In this document: positions 49,945-57,516 of the stretch, piece by piece
Layout of the letters: every line of letters begins with the position of its first letter
Position numbering within the stretch: position 1 is the first letter of the stretch
DNA from: Deltaproteobacteria bacterium
GTDB taxonomy: Bacteria; Myxococcota_A; UBA9160; UBA6930
Reading direction: 5' to 3'
Assembly: GCA_029261795.1 (NCBI GenBank)
Contig: JAJDAP010000050.1
Location: forward strand, 1-57,516
Length of the DNA: 57,516 bases
Notes under the pieces: model-generated
Seen by the model: the letters and a program-made list of their open reading frames with translations, nothing else
The model's database searches: none
Told to the model about the DNA's origin: nothing
Made by a program: the position numbers and the translations under genes

Positions 49945-50803
49945 CTAGTCCCGAGTGGCCCCGGGCCGCTTGTGGACGAGACCATCCTTCATCACGAACA
50001 CGACGCGCTGCAGTTCGGTGATGTCCTCGAGCGGATCGCCGGCCACCGCGACGATATCGGCCCTCTTGCCCACTGTGAGGCTGCCGAGTTCAGCTTCGAC
50101 GCCTAGCACCCGAGCCGTGACCGAAGTCGCCGACTGGATCGCTTCCATCGCGGGCATCCCGCCTTCTACCATGAGCTGGAACTCGAGCGCGTTGCTTCCG
50201 CGTAGACACACCCCGCAGTCCGTACCGAAGGCGATCGGGACGCCCGCCTGGTACGCCTCCACGAAGGTCTGCTGCATGACCGGCCCGATCTTGGCAGCCT
50301 TCACGCGCACCACCTCCGGGTAGTAGCCCTCGATCTTGGCCTGCTCGGCAACGAACCGGCCGGCCGAGAGGGTCGGCACCCAGTACGTTCCCTTCTGCTT
50401 CATCAGCCGCATGGCTTCGCCGTCCATGTAGGTGCCGTGCTCGATGGTTGCCACGCCCCCGCGGATGGCGCGCTTGATGCCCTCGGTGCCGTGCGCGTGG
50501 GCCGCGACCTGGAAGCCGTAGTCGTGCGCGGTCGAGACGATGGCAGCGGTGCAGGTCCATCAAGCCGGGCAATAGCGTGTGGCCGTCGAGTTCGATGACT
50601 TCGTCGCCGGCGGCCGCCGGGAATCCGAACGGCTCGAGCGCCGCGATGAGACCATCCTCCACCACGATCGTGACCGCTCCACGCGCAGCATCGGAACGGC
50701 CGTCGATCCAGGCCGACGCCCGCAGCAAGGTCCGCTCGGCGGAGGCAGGGAGCGTGAGGGCCAGTGAGAGCAGAGCGCCCAACACCCATGCGATTCTTGG
50801 CAT
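49945..50803 (-). pseudogene. Amidohydrolase with internal deletion and frameshift
   Basis: The 5' part, starting at an ATG with GGAGAACC upstream, has a signal peptide (LGALLSLALTLPASA) and the amidohydrolase beginning LLRASAWIDG to [13 protein letters not shown]. At about 50545-50550 the frame changes and the text jumps to [34 protein letters not shown] and the normal end ([15 protein letters not shown]). Roughly 130-150 residues between the first HxH metal site and the second half are missing, and the HxH itself is broken. This is a deletion, not a frameshift alone, so the enzyme cannot be active. Confidence 0.7.
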
Positions 50804-50868
50804 CTTCCGGTTCTCCCAGTCGGATTCGGTACCAACCCTAGTCGCGCACGAGACGTGACGCGAGGCGT

Positions 50869-52647
50869 TCAGTCGGAACGTGTCGGAACGTTGTGACTCC
50901 AGGTTCCCCGAATGAGTTCGCGGTGTGCCCCGACGGCTGCAGGCAGCGGCGGTTCTCGCACCAGGCGCAGCGCCGCCGCGGTGCGGATGCCGTGGTAGAT
51001 GACGGCGGAGAAGGAGATGCCGGCGGCCACGACCCAGAGCACGGTGGAGATTCCGGGATCCTGCTCCCAGTTCGCGAGGGAGCGAAGCCCCAGGGTGGCG
51101 GAAGTGGCGCAGAGCGCGACCGCGCCTACGGTCGCGCCGACGACGCGAAGCAACACCGAGCGCGGCTCCTTGCGCTCGATCAGTTCGAGTTCGCGGGCCG
51201 AGAAGTGGTCCAGGAACCAACCCGTCTCGGACTCCGCGCCGACCAGAGGTGGCGCCAGGAGCCGACCCGTGAGCGGGTCCGGGACGGTGGCGCCTTGCTC
51301 GTGGCTGGCAATGCCCGCGCGGATCGCCTCATGGGCTTTCTGCGTGAGCGGGTAGCGGAGCGCGATCAGGAAGGTCAGCACGGCGATCGCGGCGGGCGCG
51401 GCGCCTAGCATGATGCGGATCGTCCATTGGACACTCTCGCTCTGGACAGCGTTCGGAACGAATCCAGAGGCGCCGAGAACGGCCAGGGGAATCGACGCGC
51501 TCGGGATCACGGCGAACTTCTGGAGGAACGACCAGAACGCCGTGTACTGGGCCTCCCTGCGCAGGCCGGTGTGGAGTTCGTCGTAGTCGATCACATCGGC
51601 CAGGATCGATTGCACGAGGAACACCGAGGGGCCGAAGCCCGAACCCGCCAGCACGGCGAGCCCGATCGCGAGGCCCTCATCGCCGGGACCCAACAGCATC
51701 ATGCCGAGCAGGCCGAAGAAGCCGGGCACCATACTCGCCAACCACGCGAACCGTTTGCCCTGGGTACGTGCGATCCAGAGCCAGGCCGGCAACGTCAGCA
51801 GCCCGCCGCCGAAGTAAGCGGCCAGGTAGGAGCCGAGCAACGCACCCGCGTTGTCAGGCATCAGCACGTACTTGATGAAGAACGGCGCGATCACGGGCGG
51901 GATGCCGGCCGTGATCGCGTGGACCACGTGTGCCAACAGGACGACCCGGAAGATCCGGTTGCGGAGTGCGCGACGGATGCCGGGGACCAGCGGATTCGCC
52001 GGCCGCTCAGCGTAGTCGGGGCGCTCCTGGACGCGAGCAACGAGGTTCCAGTAGAGGAGCACGAGCGTTACGGCGGTGACGCCTCCGAAGGCGGCGAATG
52101 CTGCACGCTCCCCGCCTAGCATGTCGCTCAAGAACGGCGGCACCACCGCCGCGACCAGCGTTCCCACGATCACGAAGCCTTCGCGCCAACCGAAGATGCG
52201 CGATCGCTCGTGGTAGTCCTCGGTGAGCTCGGCGCCGAGGCCGTAGTGCGGGATGATGTAGGCGGTGTGGCCGAGGTAGAAGAGCCCATAGGTGAGGCCG
52301 AGCCAACCAATGGCGGCCGTCCCCTCGAGATCGACAGGTGGCGAGAACAACAACCAGAACGAGACACCCGCGATCGGCGCGCCGACTGCAATCCAGGGCC
52401 GGCGCCGTCCCCATCGCGTCCGCGTGCGATCGCTCAGCCAACCCGTCGGAAGGTCCGTCACCGCGTCGAAGGCCCGGACCAAGGCCTTGACGAGCGCGAT
52501 CGCGCCGAGAGGCACGAGAACCGTGTCGCTGTAGAAGACGGGCAGGTGGATGCCCATCACGATGGCGATGGCCACGCTCGCAAAGCTGGGAGCACCGTAG
52601 GCAAGGACGATGCCCAGTCGGAGCCTGGTCGTTGGGGGCGTGTTCAT
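50869..52647 (-). CDS. Sugar:cation symporter-like transporter (GPH/MFS_2 family) with C-terminal extension
   Basis: A 592-residue membrane protein. The first about 460 residues form 12 helices of the glycoside-pentoside-hexuronide:cation symporter type: LVRAFDAVTDLPTGWLSDRT, RWGRRRPWIAVGAP, YGLFYLGHTAYIIPHYGLGAEL, and LADVIDYDELHTGLRREAQYTAF. The extra 130 residues hold a soluble region and two more hydrophobic helices (VLWVVAAGISFSAVIYHG), longer than usual. The substrate is unknown. It lies between the deleted amidohydrolase and the histidine kinase, all on the minus strand. Confidence 0.82.
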   Translation of the reverse strand: MNTPPTTRLRLGIVLAYGAPSFASVAIAIVMGIHLPVFYSDTVLVPLGAIALVKALVRAFDAVTDLPTGWLSDRTRTRWGRRRPWIAVGAPIAGVSFWLLFSPPVDLEGTAAIGWLGLTYGLFYLGHTAYIIPHYGLGAELTEDYHERSRIFGWREGFVIVGTLVAAVVPPFLSDMLGGERAAFAAFGGVTAVTLVLLYWNLVARVQERPDYAERPANPLVPGIRRALRNRIFRVVLLAHVVHAITAGIPPVIAPFFIKYVLMPDNAGALLGSYLAAYFGGGLLTLPAWLWIARTQGKRFAWLASMVPGFFGLLGMMLLGPGDEGLAIGLAVLAGSGFGPSVFLVQSILADVIDYDELHTGLRREAQYTAFWSFLQKFAVIPSASIPLAVLGASGFVPNAVQSESVQWTIRIMLGAAPAAIAVLTFLIALRYPLTQKAHEAIRAGIASHEQGATVPDPLTGRLLAPPLVGAESETGWFLDHFSARELELIERKEPRSVLLRVVGATVGAVALCATSATLGLRSLANWEQDPGISTVLWVVAAGISFSAVIYHGIRTAAALRLVREPPLPAAVGAHRELIRGTWSHNVPTRSD

Positions 52648-52727
52648 GGCCGGCGCATACTAGCGCGGTGGCTCGAACTGGCGTTGCAAGTCGTTAGACC
52701 GAAAGGGCGCACGCGCAGTGAGGCGGC

Positions 52728-55277
52728 CTAGCCTCTCGACGCGATCGCTTTCTGCACCGCTTCCACCAGCACGTCGGGATCGCACGGCTTCTGCAGCAAG
52801 GCGTGGAAGTGTGCGCCCGCGATCTCCTGCTTGGCGAGTTCTCCCGGGAATCCGGTCAGGAGGACCACCGGCAGTGCAGGACGGAGGGGCGAGATCTTGC
52901 GGAGCACCTCCGCCCCCGGGATGCCCTCCATTTTCAGGTCGAGAACGACTGCATCCAGATCGGGCGAGGCTTCGATCGCGCGCAGGGCGGATGCGCCGTC
53001 GGGAGCGGACTGGACCTCGAAGCCGGCTCGTTCGAGGAAGAGAACGTGGAGTTCCCGCACGGCTTCGTCGTCATCGACCACGAGCAGGCGACCGGTTGCC
53101 GGCTGCAGGGTGGCGCGCGGGGCGTCGCGCTCCGGTTCTAGGGGCTGGTCGGTGGGTGGGAACCATGCTCGGAAGGTGCAGCCCTTGCCGAGCGCGCTCT
53201 CCGCGGAAAGGAAGCCTTCGTGGGCCGTCACGATTCCGTGGACCGCCGCGAGACCCAGGCCGTGCCCGCTGGCCTTGGTGGTAAAGAACGGCTCGGTCGC
53301 GCGTTTGTACGTCTCGTCGTCCATCCCGGGCCCGTCATCGACGACCTCGAGTACGGCCCAACGCTCGGCAGTGTCCGCGGTGGCAGAGGTTGCAGCCATC
53401 GTGCGGACACGAATCGTCCCGCTCCGTTGGCCCAGCGCCTCGCTGGCATTGGTAACGAGGTTGAGAAGCAACTGGCGAAGCTCGGTTTCGTTTCCCATGA
53501 CGGCGGGGACGTCGTCTTCGCACTCGACGATGAGCGAGTTCCCGGCACCCATCGAAACCCGAAGCATGTCCGTGGTGTCCCGTACCACCTGCCCGAGTGC
53601 GAGCGGCCGGGCCGAGTGCGAGGAACTGGCCGTATAGGCGAGCAGCTGATTCGTGAGCGCGCTTCCATGATCGGCTGCCGTTCGTATTCGCTCGACGCAA
53701 TGGGTGCGTTCGGAGTCGCTCGTCGGCTCTTCCTGTAGAAGCCCGACGTTTCCGAGGATCACGGTCAGGAGGTTGTTGAAGTCATGGGCCACACCGCCGG
53801 CGAGGATGCGGAGGCTTTCCGCCCTTTGTGCCTGCTGGACGCGCTCGAACAGCTGCTGTCGTTCGGACTCGATCCGGAGCAGTTCCGTCACGTCCCGGCC
53901 GATCGAGACGAAACGGAGTTCACCGGAGGCGGTGCGATAGGCGCGCCCGGTGTTGTCGAACCAGCGCCAGGTTCCGTCGGCGTGGCTCAGGCGGTGAAGC
54001 GCCGCGGTCCTGCCTTCGCTGTCGATGGCGTTCTCCATGCCATCGCGAGAACCGGGCAGGTCATCTCGGTGGATCAGCAGGTCGGCGGGCTTTCCGATCA
54101 GCTCTGCCGGCTCGATTCCGAGCAGCTCCTGGAAGGCCTGGTTCGCGAAAACGTAGGCGCGCCCTTCGTCGAATTCGGAGATCAGGTCCGGTGCCTGATC
54201 GGCCAGGGCCCGGAACCTTGCTTCACTGGATTCGCGCGCCTGCCGCTGCGCACCGGCCTCGTTCTTCAACCGTTGCTCGTCGCGTCTTCGCTGCTCGGCG
54301 TCGCGAGCGTTCAACACCCAGCGCCGCTCTCCTTTCTGATTGACGAAGCCGCGAATCTCGGCGTCGAGCCACACGTAGTGCCCGTCGCTGTGGAGCCCCC
54401 GAACGCTCTTCCATGAACTGTCTCCCTCAGCAAGCACTCTCGCATAGAAGGCTCCTGCCGCGGCTGCGTCGGTGACGTGCAGAAATTCGGAGACCGGTTT
54501 CCCCTCGAGCTCGGCTGGCTCCCAGCCGAGGAGATCCCGGAATCGGGGGTTCGCATAGGTGACGATCGGCGTCTCGAGGTGCAGATCGCCGAGTTCGGCG
54601 ACGAGGTCGATGGAGTTCTCGGCCAGTAGCTGGAAGCGTTGCTGTGCTTCGGCGAGCCGTGCCTGCATGTGCGCCTGAAGGCGCTTGCTCTCGGCCAGCC
54701 GGGATCGGTCCTCCATCCGAAGCTCGATGGGGAACGCGAGCATCAGTACCAACAGCCAGACGGCCTCGACTGGAAACGTGATGCCCTTGGGCCAGCTCGC
54801 GAGGGCCCAGCTCACGGCGGATAGCACCGAGATCATGAGGAGCAGCAGCGGGAGGATCATCGTGTCCCGGCGGCCATGAACCCGGGCGGAATCGGCCCGC
54901 CGGACGATCAACGCTGCGCTGAACAGGACCACGGTATTCAGCGCCCAGAATAGATCGAGAAATGGGGAGCGGGGTGCCAAGGAGAAGAGTTGGGCGATCG
55001 CCACCGCCGCGCCCAGCCCCAAGGGTGCGACCCAGACGGGCACCCGGCCGCGCGCGAAGGCGAGCGCGCCCATCAGTTGGCCGGTCGGGAACAGCATCGC
55101 CAGGAAGAGATGGGCTCCTCCGGAGGTCCACCCCGAATCGTTCAAGAACGATCCTGCCAGCAGCCCGGCCCAGGCACCTGCCCAGAGGCGACGCGGGTGA
55201 TTTCGCATCGCATGGGCGCCAAAGCCCAGCCCGATGGCAAGGACGATCATCGCGATGGAGGTGGTACTGATCGGCAT
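52728..55277 (-). CDS. Hybrid PAS sensor histidine kinase with receiver domain
   Basis: An 849-residue membrane kinase. Six or seven hydrophobic helices (residues 1-185) form an input domain. Two PAS domains lie near residues 215-330 and 355-470 (YANPRFRDLLGWEPAELEGK, FANQAFQELLGIEPAELIGK). The kinase core has the phospho-His box GGVAHDFNNLLT (His498), the N-box LVTNASEAL, and the G-boxes VVDDGPGMDDE and GHGLGLAAVHGI. A C-terminal receiver (RLLVVDDDEAVRELH, VVLDLKM with the acceptor Asp, LLTGF, LQKP) completes a phosphorelay. The ATG at 55277 begins the first helix. No cognate output regulator adjoins it. Confidence 0.9.
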   Translation of the reverse strand: MPISTTSIAMIVLAIGLGFGAHAMRNHPRRLWAGAWAGLLAGSFLNDSGWTSGGAHLFLAMLFPTGQLMGALAFARGRVPVWVAPLGLGAAVAIAQLFSLAPRSPFLDLFWALNTVVLFSAALIVRRADSARVHGRRDTMILPLLLLMISVLSAVSWALASWPKGITFPVEAVWLLVLMLAFPIELRMEDRSRLAESKRLQAHMQARLAEAQQRFQLLAENSIDLVAELGDLHLETPIVTYANPRFRDLLGWEPAELEGKPVSEFLHVTDAAAAGAFYARVLAEGDSSWKSVRGLHSDGHYVWLDAEIRGFVNQKGERRWVLNARDAEQRRRDEQRLKNEAGAQRQARESSEARFRALADQAPDLISEFDEGRAYVFANQAFQELLGIEPAELIGKPADLLIHRDDLPGSRDGMENAIDSEGRTAALHRLSHADGTWRWFDNTGRAYRTASGELRFVSIGRDVTELLRIESERQQLFERVQQAQRAESLRILAGGVAHDFNNLLTVILGNVGLLQEEPTSDSERTHCVERIRTAADHGSALTNQLLAYTASSSHSARPLALGQVVRDTTDMLRVSMGAGNSLIVECEDDVPAVMGNETELRQLLLNLVTNASEALGQRSGTIRVRTMAATSATADTAERWAVLEVVDDGPGMDDETYKRATEPFFTTKASGHGLGLAAVHGIVTAHEGFLSAESALGKGCTFRAWFPPTDQPLEPERDAPRATLQPATGRLLVVDDDEAVRELHVLFLERAGFEVQSAPDGASALRAIEASPDLDAVVLDLKMEGIPGAEVLRKISPLRPALPVVLLTGFPGELAKQEIAGAHFHALLQKPCDPDVLVEAVQKAIASRG

Positions 55278-55431
55278 GAACCTATCATCCGGAGCTGCGG
55301 CTCCGGCCCGACCCACCAAGGGGCCGCCATGATGGTCATGATACTACGGACACGGGTCCCATACCGGGTTGGTTTCGATGGGCCACCGGCCCAGGCGAGT
55401 GGCGCCGGGCTGTAGGCGTTATGTCAGACCC

Positions 55432-56472
55432 CTACGGGGCCCGCCCGCTGCGGGGGAAGGCCCCTGGTTCGAACGGTTCTGTGGGTGTGCCGGAAACGAG
55501 AACGGCGGCCCCGCGGATCCTGCCCGCCCGCAGGTCGGCGAGCGCATCGTTCGCGCGTTCGAGTGGATAGCTCGTCGTGTGGATGCGCAAACGCGTTCGT
55601 GCGGCGACGGCCAGGAACTCGACAGCGTCGCGTCGCGTCAGGTTGGCGACCGAGCGGACGCTGCGTTCGCCCCACAGCAGTTCGTAGGGGAACGTCGGGA
55701 TGTCACTCATGTGGATGCCTGCGCAGATCACGACGCCGCCCTTGCGCACGTGTTGCAAGGCGCGCGGCACGAGATCTCCCACCGGCGCGAAGATCAGCGC
55801 GGCATCGAGCGGCACGGGCGGATCGCTGTCGGAATCGCCCGCCCATTCCGCCCCGAGCTCGCGCGCAAAGTGCTGGCGGTCCTGGTCGCCAGCTCGCGTG
55901 AACGCGAACACGCGACGGTCTTCCGCACGGGCGATCTGCGTGAGGATGTGGGCCGCAGCACCGAAACCGTAGAGACCGACGCGCGGTGCGTCTCCCGCCA
56001 TGCGAAGGGCGCGGTAGCCGATCAGCCCGGCGCATAGCAACGGCGCGGCTTCGATGTCGCCGAGCTCGGGAGGAAGCGCGAAGCAGTAGCGGGCATCGGC
56101 CACCGTGAACTCCGCGAATCCCCCATCGAGTTGGTAGCCGGTGAAGCGGGCGGTATCGCAGAGATTCTCGTCGCCCCGCCCACAAGGGTCGCACTCCCCG
56201 CACGTCCAACCGAGCCAAGGCACGCCGACCCGCGTGCCGACCTCCCAGCCCCTGGCGTTGGCACCGACCTCGACGACCTCGCCGACGATCTCATGGCCGA
56301 GCACGAGCGGAAGCGCGGGTTCGGTCAGGTCGCCGTCGAGGATGTGCAGATCCGTGCGGCACACCGCGCAGGCGCGAACGCGTAGCAGGAGTTGTCCCTC
56401 AACCGGCGTCGGACGCGGGCGCTCCTCGACTTCGACCCGCCCCCGCGGCGCCCTCATGACCATCGCCCGCAT
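55432..56472 (-). CDS. Zinc-dependent alcohol dehydrogenase (MDR family)
   Basis: A 346-residue medium-chain dehydrogenase. Catalytic Zn ligands are in ACAVCRTDLH and LGHEIVGEV; the structural Zn site is CGECDPCGRGDENLC with four Cys. The coenzyme fold has VGLYGFGAAAHILTQIA, the pattern seen in AdhA/P-type enzymes that oxidise alcohols or reduce aldehydes with NAD(P). The start is ATG at 56472, or 56463 three residues later. It stands alone on the minus strand, divergent from the MgtC-like gene. Confidence 0.88.
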   Translation of the reverse strand: MRAMVMRAPRGRVEVEERPRPTPVEGQLLLRVRACAVCRTDLHILDGDLTEPALPLVLGHEIVGEVVEVGANARGWEVGTRVGVPWLGWTCGECDPCGRGDENLCDTARFTGYQLDGGFAEFTVADARYCFALPPELGDIEAAPLLCAGLIGYRALRMAGDAPRVGLYGFGAAAHILTQIARAEDRRVFAFTRAGDQDRQHFARELGAEWAGDSDSDPPVPLDAALIFAPVGDLVPRALQHVRKGGVVICAGIHMSDIPTFPYELLWGERSVRSVANLTRRDAVEFLAVAARTRLRIHTTSYPLERANDALADLRAGRIRGAAVLVSGTPTEPFEPGAFPRSGRAP

Positions 56473-56583
56473 GTGACCGAGGGTAGCGCCAAGGCTTCCA
56501 CGGACCTGGGGTCGACGCGCCCGATTCCAACCGATCTACGTGATCAAGCGAGCCGGGGTCGGCCCTCCGATATAGTTCCGACC

Positions 56584-57096
56584 ATGGACGAGTGGGAGAT
56601 CGTCAGGCGCCTCGAACCACTGGGTGGTGTCTTCGGCTTTCAGCTGGCGATGTCGGTGGTCTGCGGTGCGATCGTAGGGATCGAACGCCAGCTACGCGGC
56701 AAGGCGATCGGGATCCGCACGAGCATCATGATCTGCATGGCGACACAGGTCTTCATACGCTTGAGCACGGAGCTATCTGCCTCCGGCGGGGTCATCGACC
56801 CGACCCGGGTGCTGGGACAGGTGGTGACCGGCGTCGGCTTTCTCGGGGCCGGGGTGATTCTCTCCAGGGGCGGCGCAGTGACCGGAGTGACCTCGGCCGC
56901 AGTCGTATGGATGCTCGCCGCGATCGGCAGCACGATTGGCGCCGGTCGCCCCTTCGAAGCGCTGGCACTGTCCATCCTCGTGGTCGCCGTCCTGATCGTG
57001 GTTCGCTCGCTGGAGAAGGCATTCAAGCGCCTTCGCGGCGGATCGGACGAGCCCGAGATCGGAACCGCGGAGCAGCAGCCGCAGGACCAGGGCTAG
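56584..57096 (+). CDS. MgtC/SapB-family membrane protein
   Basis: A 170-residue inner membrane protein with four to five hydrophobic segments. The signature GAIVGIERQLRGKAIGIRTSI, then TGVGFLGAGVILSRGG-type sequence and GVTSAAVVWMLAAIG, is that of the MgtC/SapB family. MgtC proteins affect ATP synthase and Mg2+ homeostasis in some pathogens; in environmental bacteria the role is unknown. It lacks the C-terminal ACT-like domain and ends in an acidic tail. Confidence 0.88.
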   Translation: MDEWEIVRRLEPLGGVFGFQLAMSVVCGAIVGIERQLRGKAIGIRTSIMICMATQVFIRLSTELSASGGVIDPTRVLGQVVTGVGFLGAGVILSRGGAVTGVTSAAVVWMLAAIGSTIGAGRPFEALALSILVVAVLIVVRSLEKAFKRLRGGSDEPEIGTAEQQPQDQG

Positions 57097-57134
57097 GCGC
57101 GACTGCAGTCGGGGTTCTCGCATCCGGCAGACTG

Positions 57135-57178
57135 CGCAGCAGGCGGCCGACTGATTCAGTCGGAGAGCGCCTGCTGCG
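57135..57178 (+). terminator. Long two-stage hairpin after the MgtC-like gene
   Basis: CGCAGCAGGCG (57135-57145) and CGCCTGCTGCG (57168-57178) are perfect 11-base complements; inside them CCGACTG-ATT-CAGTCGG (57047+100 to +116, i.e. 57147-57163) forms a second 7-bp stem. It lies 39 bases after the stop. No T-tract follows on the plus strand, so it may stop transcription with Rho or protect the mRNA 3' end. Confidence 0.55.
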
Positions 57179-57424
57179 ACGGGTTGGTAGCAGCACCCTG
57201 CATGCGCCGGCTCACACCACCCGATGGGGGCTCAGGCCAGCTTGGTTGATTCCCGGACCACCCTATTTGTGTCAGATGGTCCAGCGGATGGTCGTTGATA
57301 TACCTGCTCCGAGGGGGACTCGCTTGCTCCCCCGGGCGCTCTAGCACTGCCGAGATCGTGGATCCGACGCTGAAGATGCCTGCTCGTTTTCCTGGATTCC
57401 CGCTATCGCTGGGGGGAGGCCTGT
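57179..57424. other. Intergenic, nothing further recognised
   Basis: Between the hairpin and the last partial gene. A minus-strand open frame across 57156-57431 has no protein-like composition. The region presumably holds the promoter of the final gene. Confidence 0.4.
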
Positions 57425-57516
57425 ATGACAATCGCAGGCATGCCCCTCGCTCCCAATCCCACCGCCAGCCAGGGAGGGCGGACGCTGTCTCTCGGCCTCG
57501 TCGCGCTGCTGATGAG
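57425..57516 (+). CDS. Start of a gene cut off by the window end
   Basis: An ATG at 57425 with GGGGGAGG five bases upstream opens a frame that runs to the end: MTIAGMPLAPNPTASQGGRT followed by a hydrophobic stretch (LSLGLVALLM). This may be the start of a membrane or exported protein. Only about 30 residues are visible, so nothing more can be said. Confidence 0.45.
   Translation, partial: MTIAGMPLAPNPTASQGGRTLSLGLVALLM

Noticed and set aside
57156..57431. A 91-codon open frame on the minus strand after the MgtC-like gene
   Set aside because: Low-complexity Pro/Ser composition, overlaps the hairpin and shows no ribosome site.
1..57516. CRISPR arrays, insertion sequences, tRNA or rRNA genes
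   Set aside because: I looked for repeated spacer units, transposase motifs with inverted ends and cloverleaf patterns and saw none. A dedicated RNA search was not possible here.

Overview
The window is GC-rich, with coding frames strongly biased to G or C at the third codon position. It contains mostly metabolic genes: a two-domain AhpD-like protein, a wax ester synthase, a haloalkane dehalogenase, a Baeyer-Villiger-type monooxygenase, a cytochrome P450, a luciferase-like monooxygenase, two desaturases and a sulfatase. It also holds four exported proteins with PEP-CTERM-type tails, Sel1-repeat and dockerin-like exported proteins, a heme uptake locus and a hybrid histidine kinase. This fits an environmental, catabolically versatile Gram-negative bacterium, perhaps of the former Deltaproteobacteria (Myxococcota or Binatota-like). 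There is no rRNA or other marker gene to fix the taxon.

Layout. 1-8.8 kb: C-terminal end of an acyl-CoA-dehydrogenase-fold enzyme, a PilZ protein, an AhpD/CMD-family gene with an in-frame TGA at its redox motif, a coding remnant, an MFS transporter, a desuccinylase-like plus GCS2-like pair, and a putative lipoprotein hydrolase. 8.8-20.5 kb: Sel1/Hcp-like protein, wax ester synthase, beta-lactamase-fold hydrolase, small membrane protein plus desaturase, MaoC, SnoaL and a frameshifted monooxygenase-like gene, Tat aldo-keto reductase, DUF1330, exported haloalkane dehalogenase, a 50-residue small gene and a diiron protein. 20.7-24.5 kb: repeat lipoprotein, PEP-CTERM protein, truncated hydrolase. 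24.5-32.2 kb: heme acquisition locus with Fur-box-like palindromes (small Cys protein, hemP, TonB receptor, cytosolic heme carrier, hmuTUV and an unassigned last gene). 32.3-38.6 kb: PEP-CTERM protein, exported Ntn-hydrolase-like protein, monooxygenase with a TetR regulator and a palindromic operator, two exported proteins. 38.6-49 kb: response regulator behind a sigma-54 promoter with tandem upstream sites, P450, SDR, ThDP enzyme, luciferase-like enzyme, PaaX-like regulator, desaturase, sulfatase. 49-57.5 kb: PEP-CTERM protein, deleted amidohydrolase, GPH transporter, PAS hybrid kinase, alcohol dehydrogenase, MgtC-like protein, and the start of one more gene.

The most interesting points are: (1) a TGA codon exactly at the second position of a CxxC motif in the AhpD-like gene, followed at the right distance by a bacterial-SECIS-like hairpin, making it a candidate selenoprotein; (2) a near-perfect sigma-54 promoter with two identical upstream 16-bp sites whose predicted start lies almost on the start codon; (3) a heme locus with two proteins of unknown role; (4) at least five broken or truncated genes with well-kept coding bias, pointing to recent deletions or to assembly problems.
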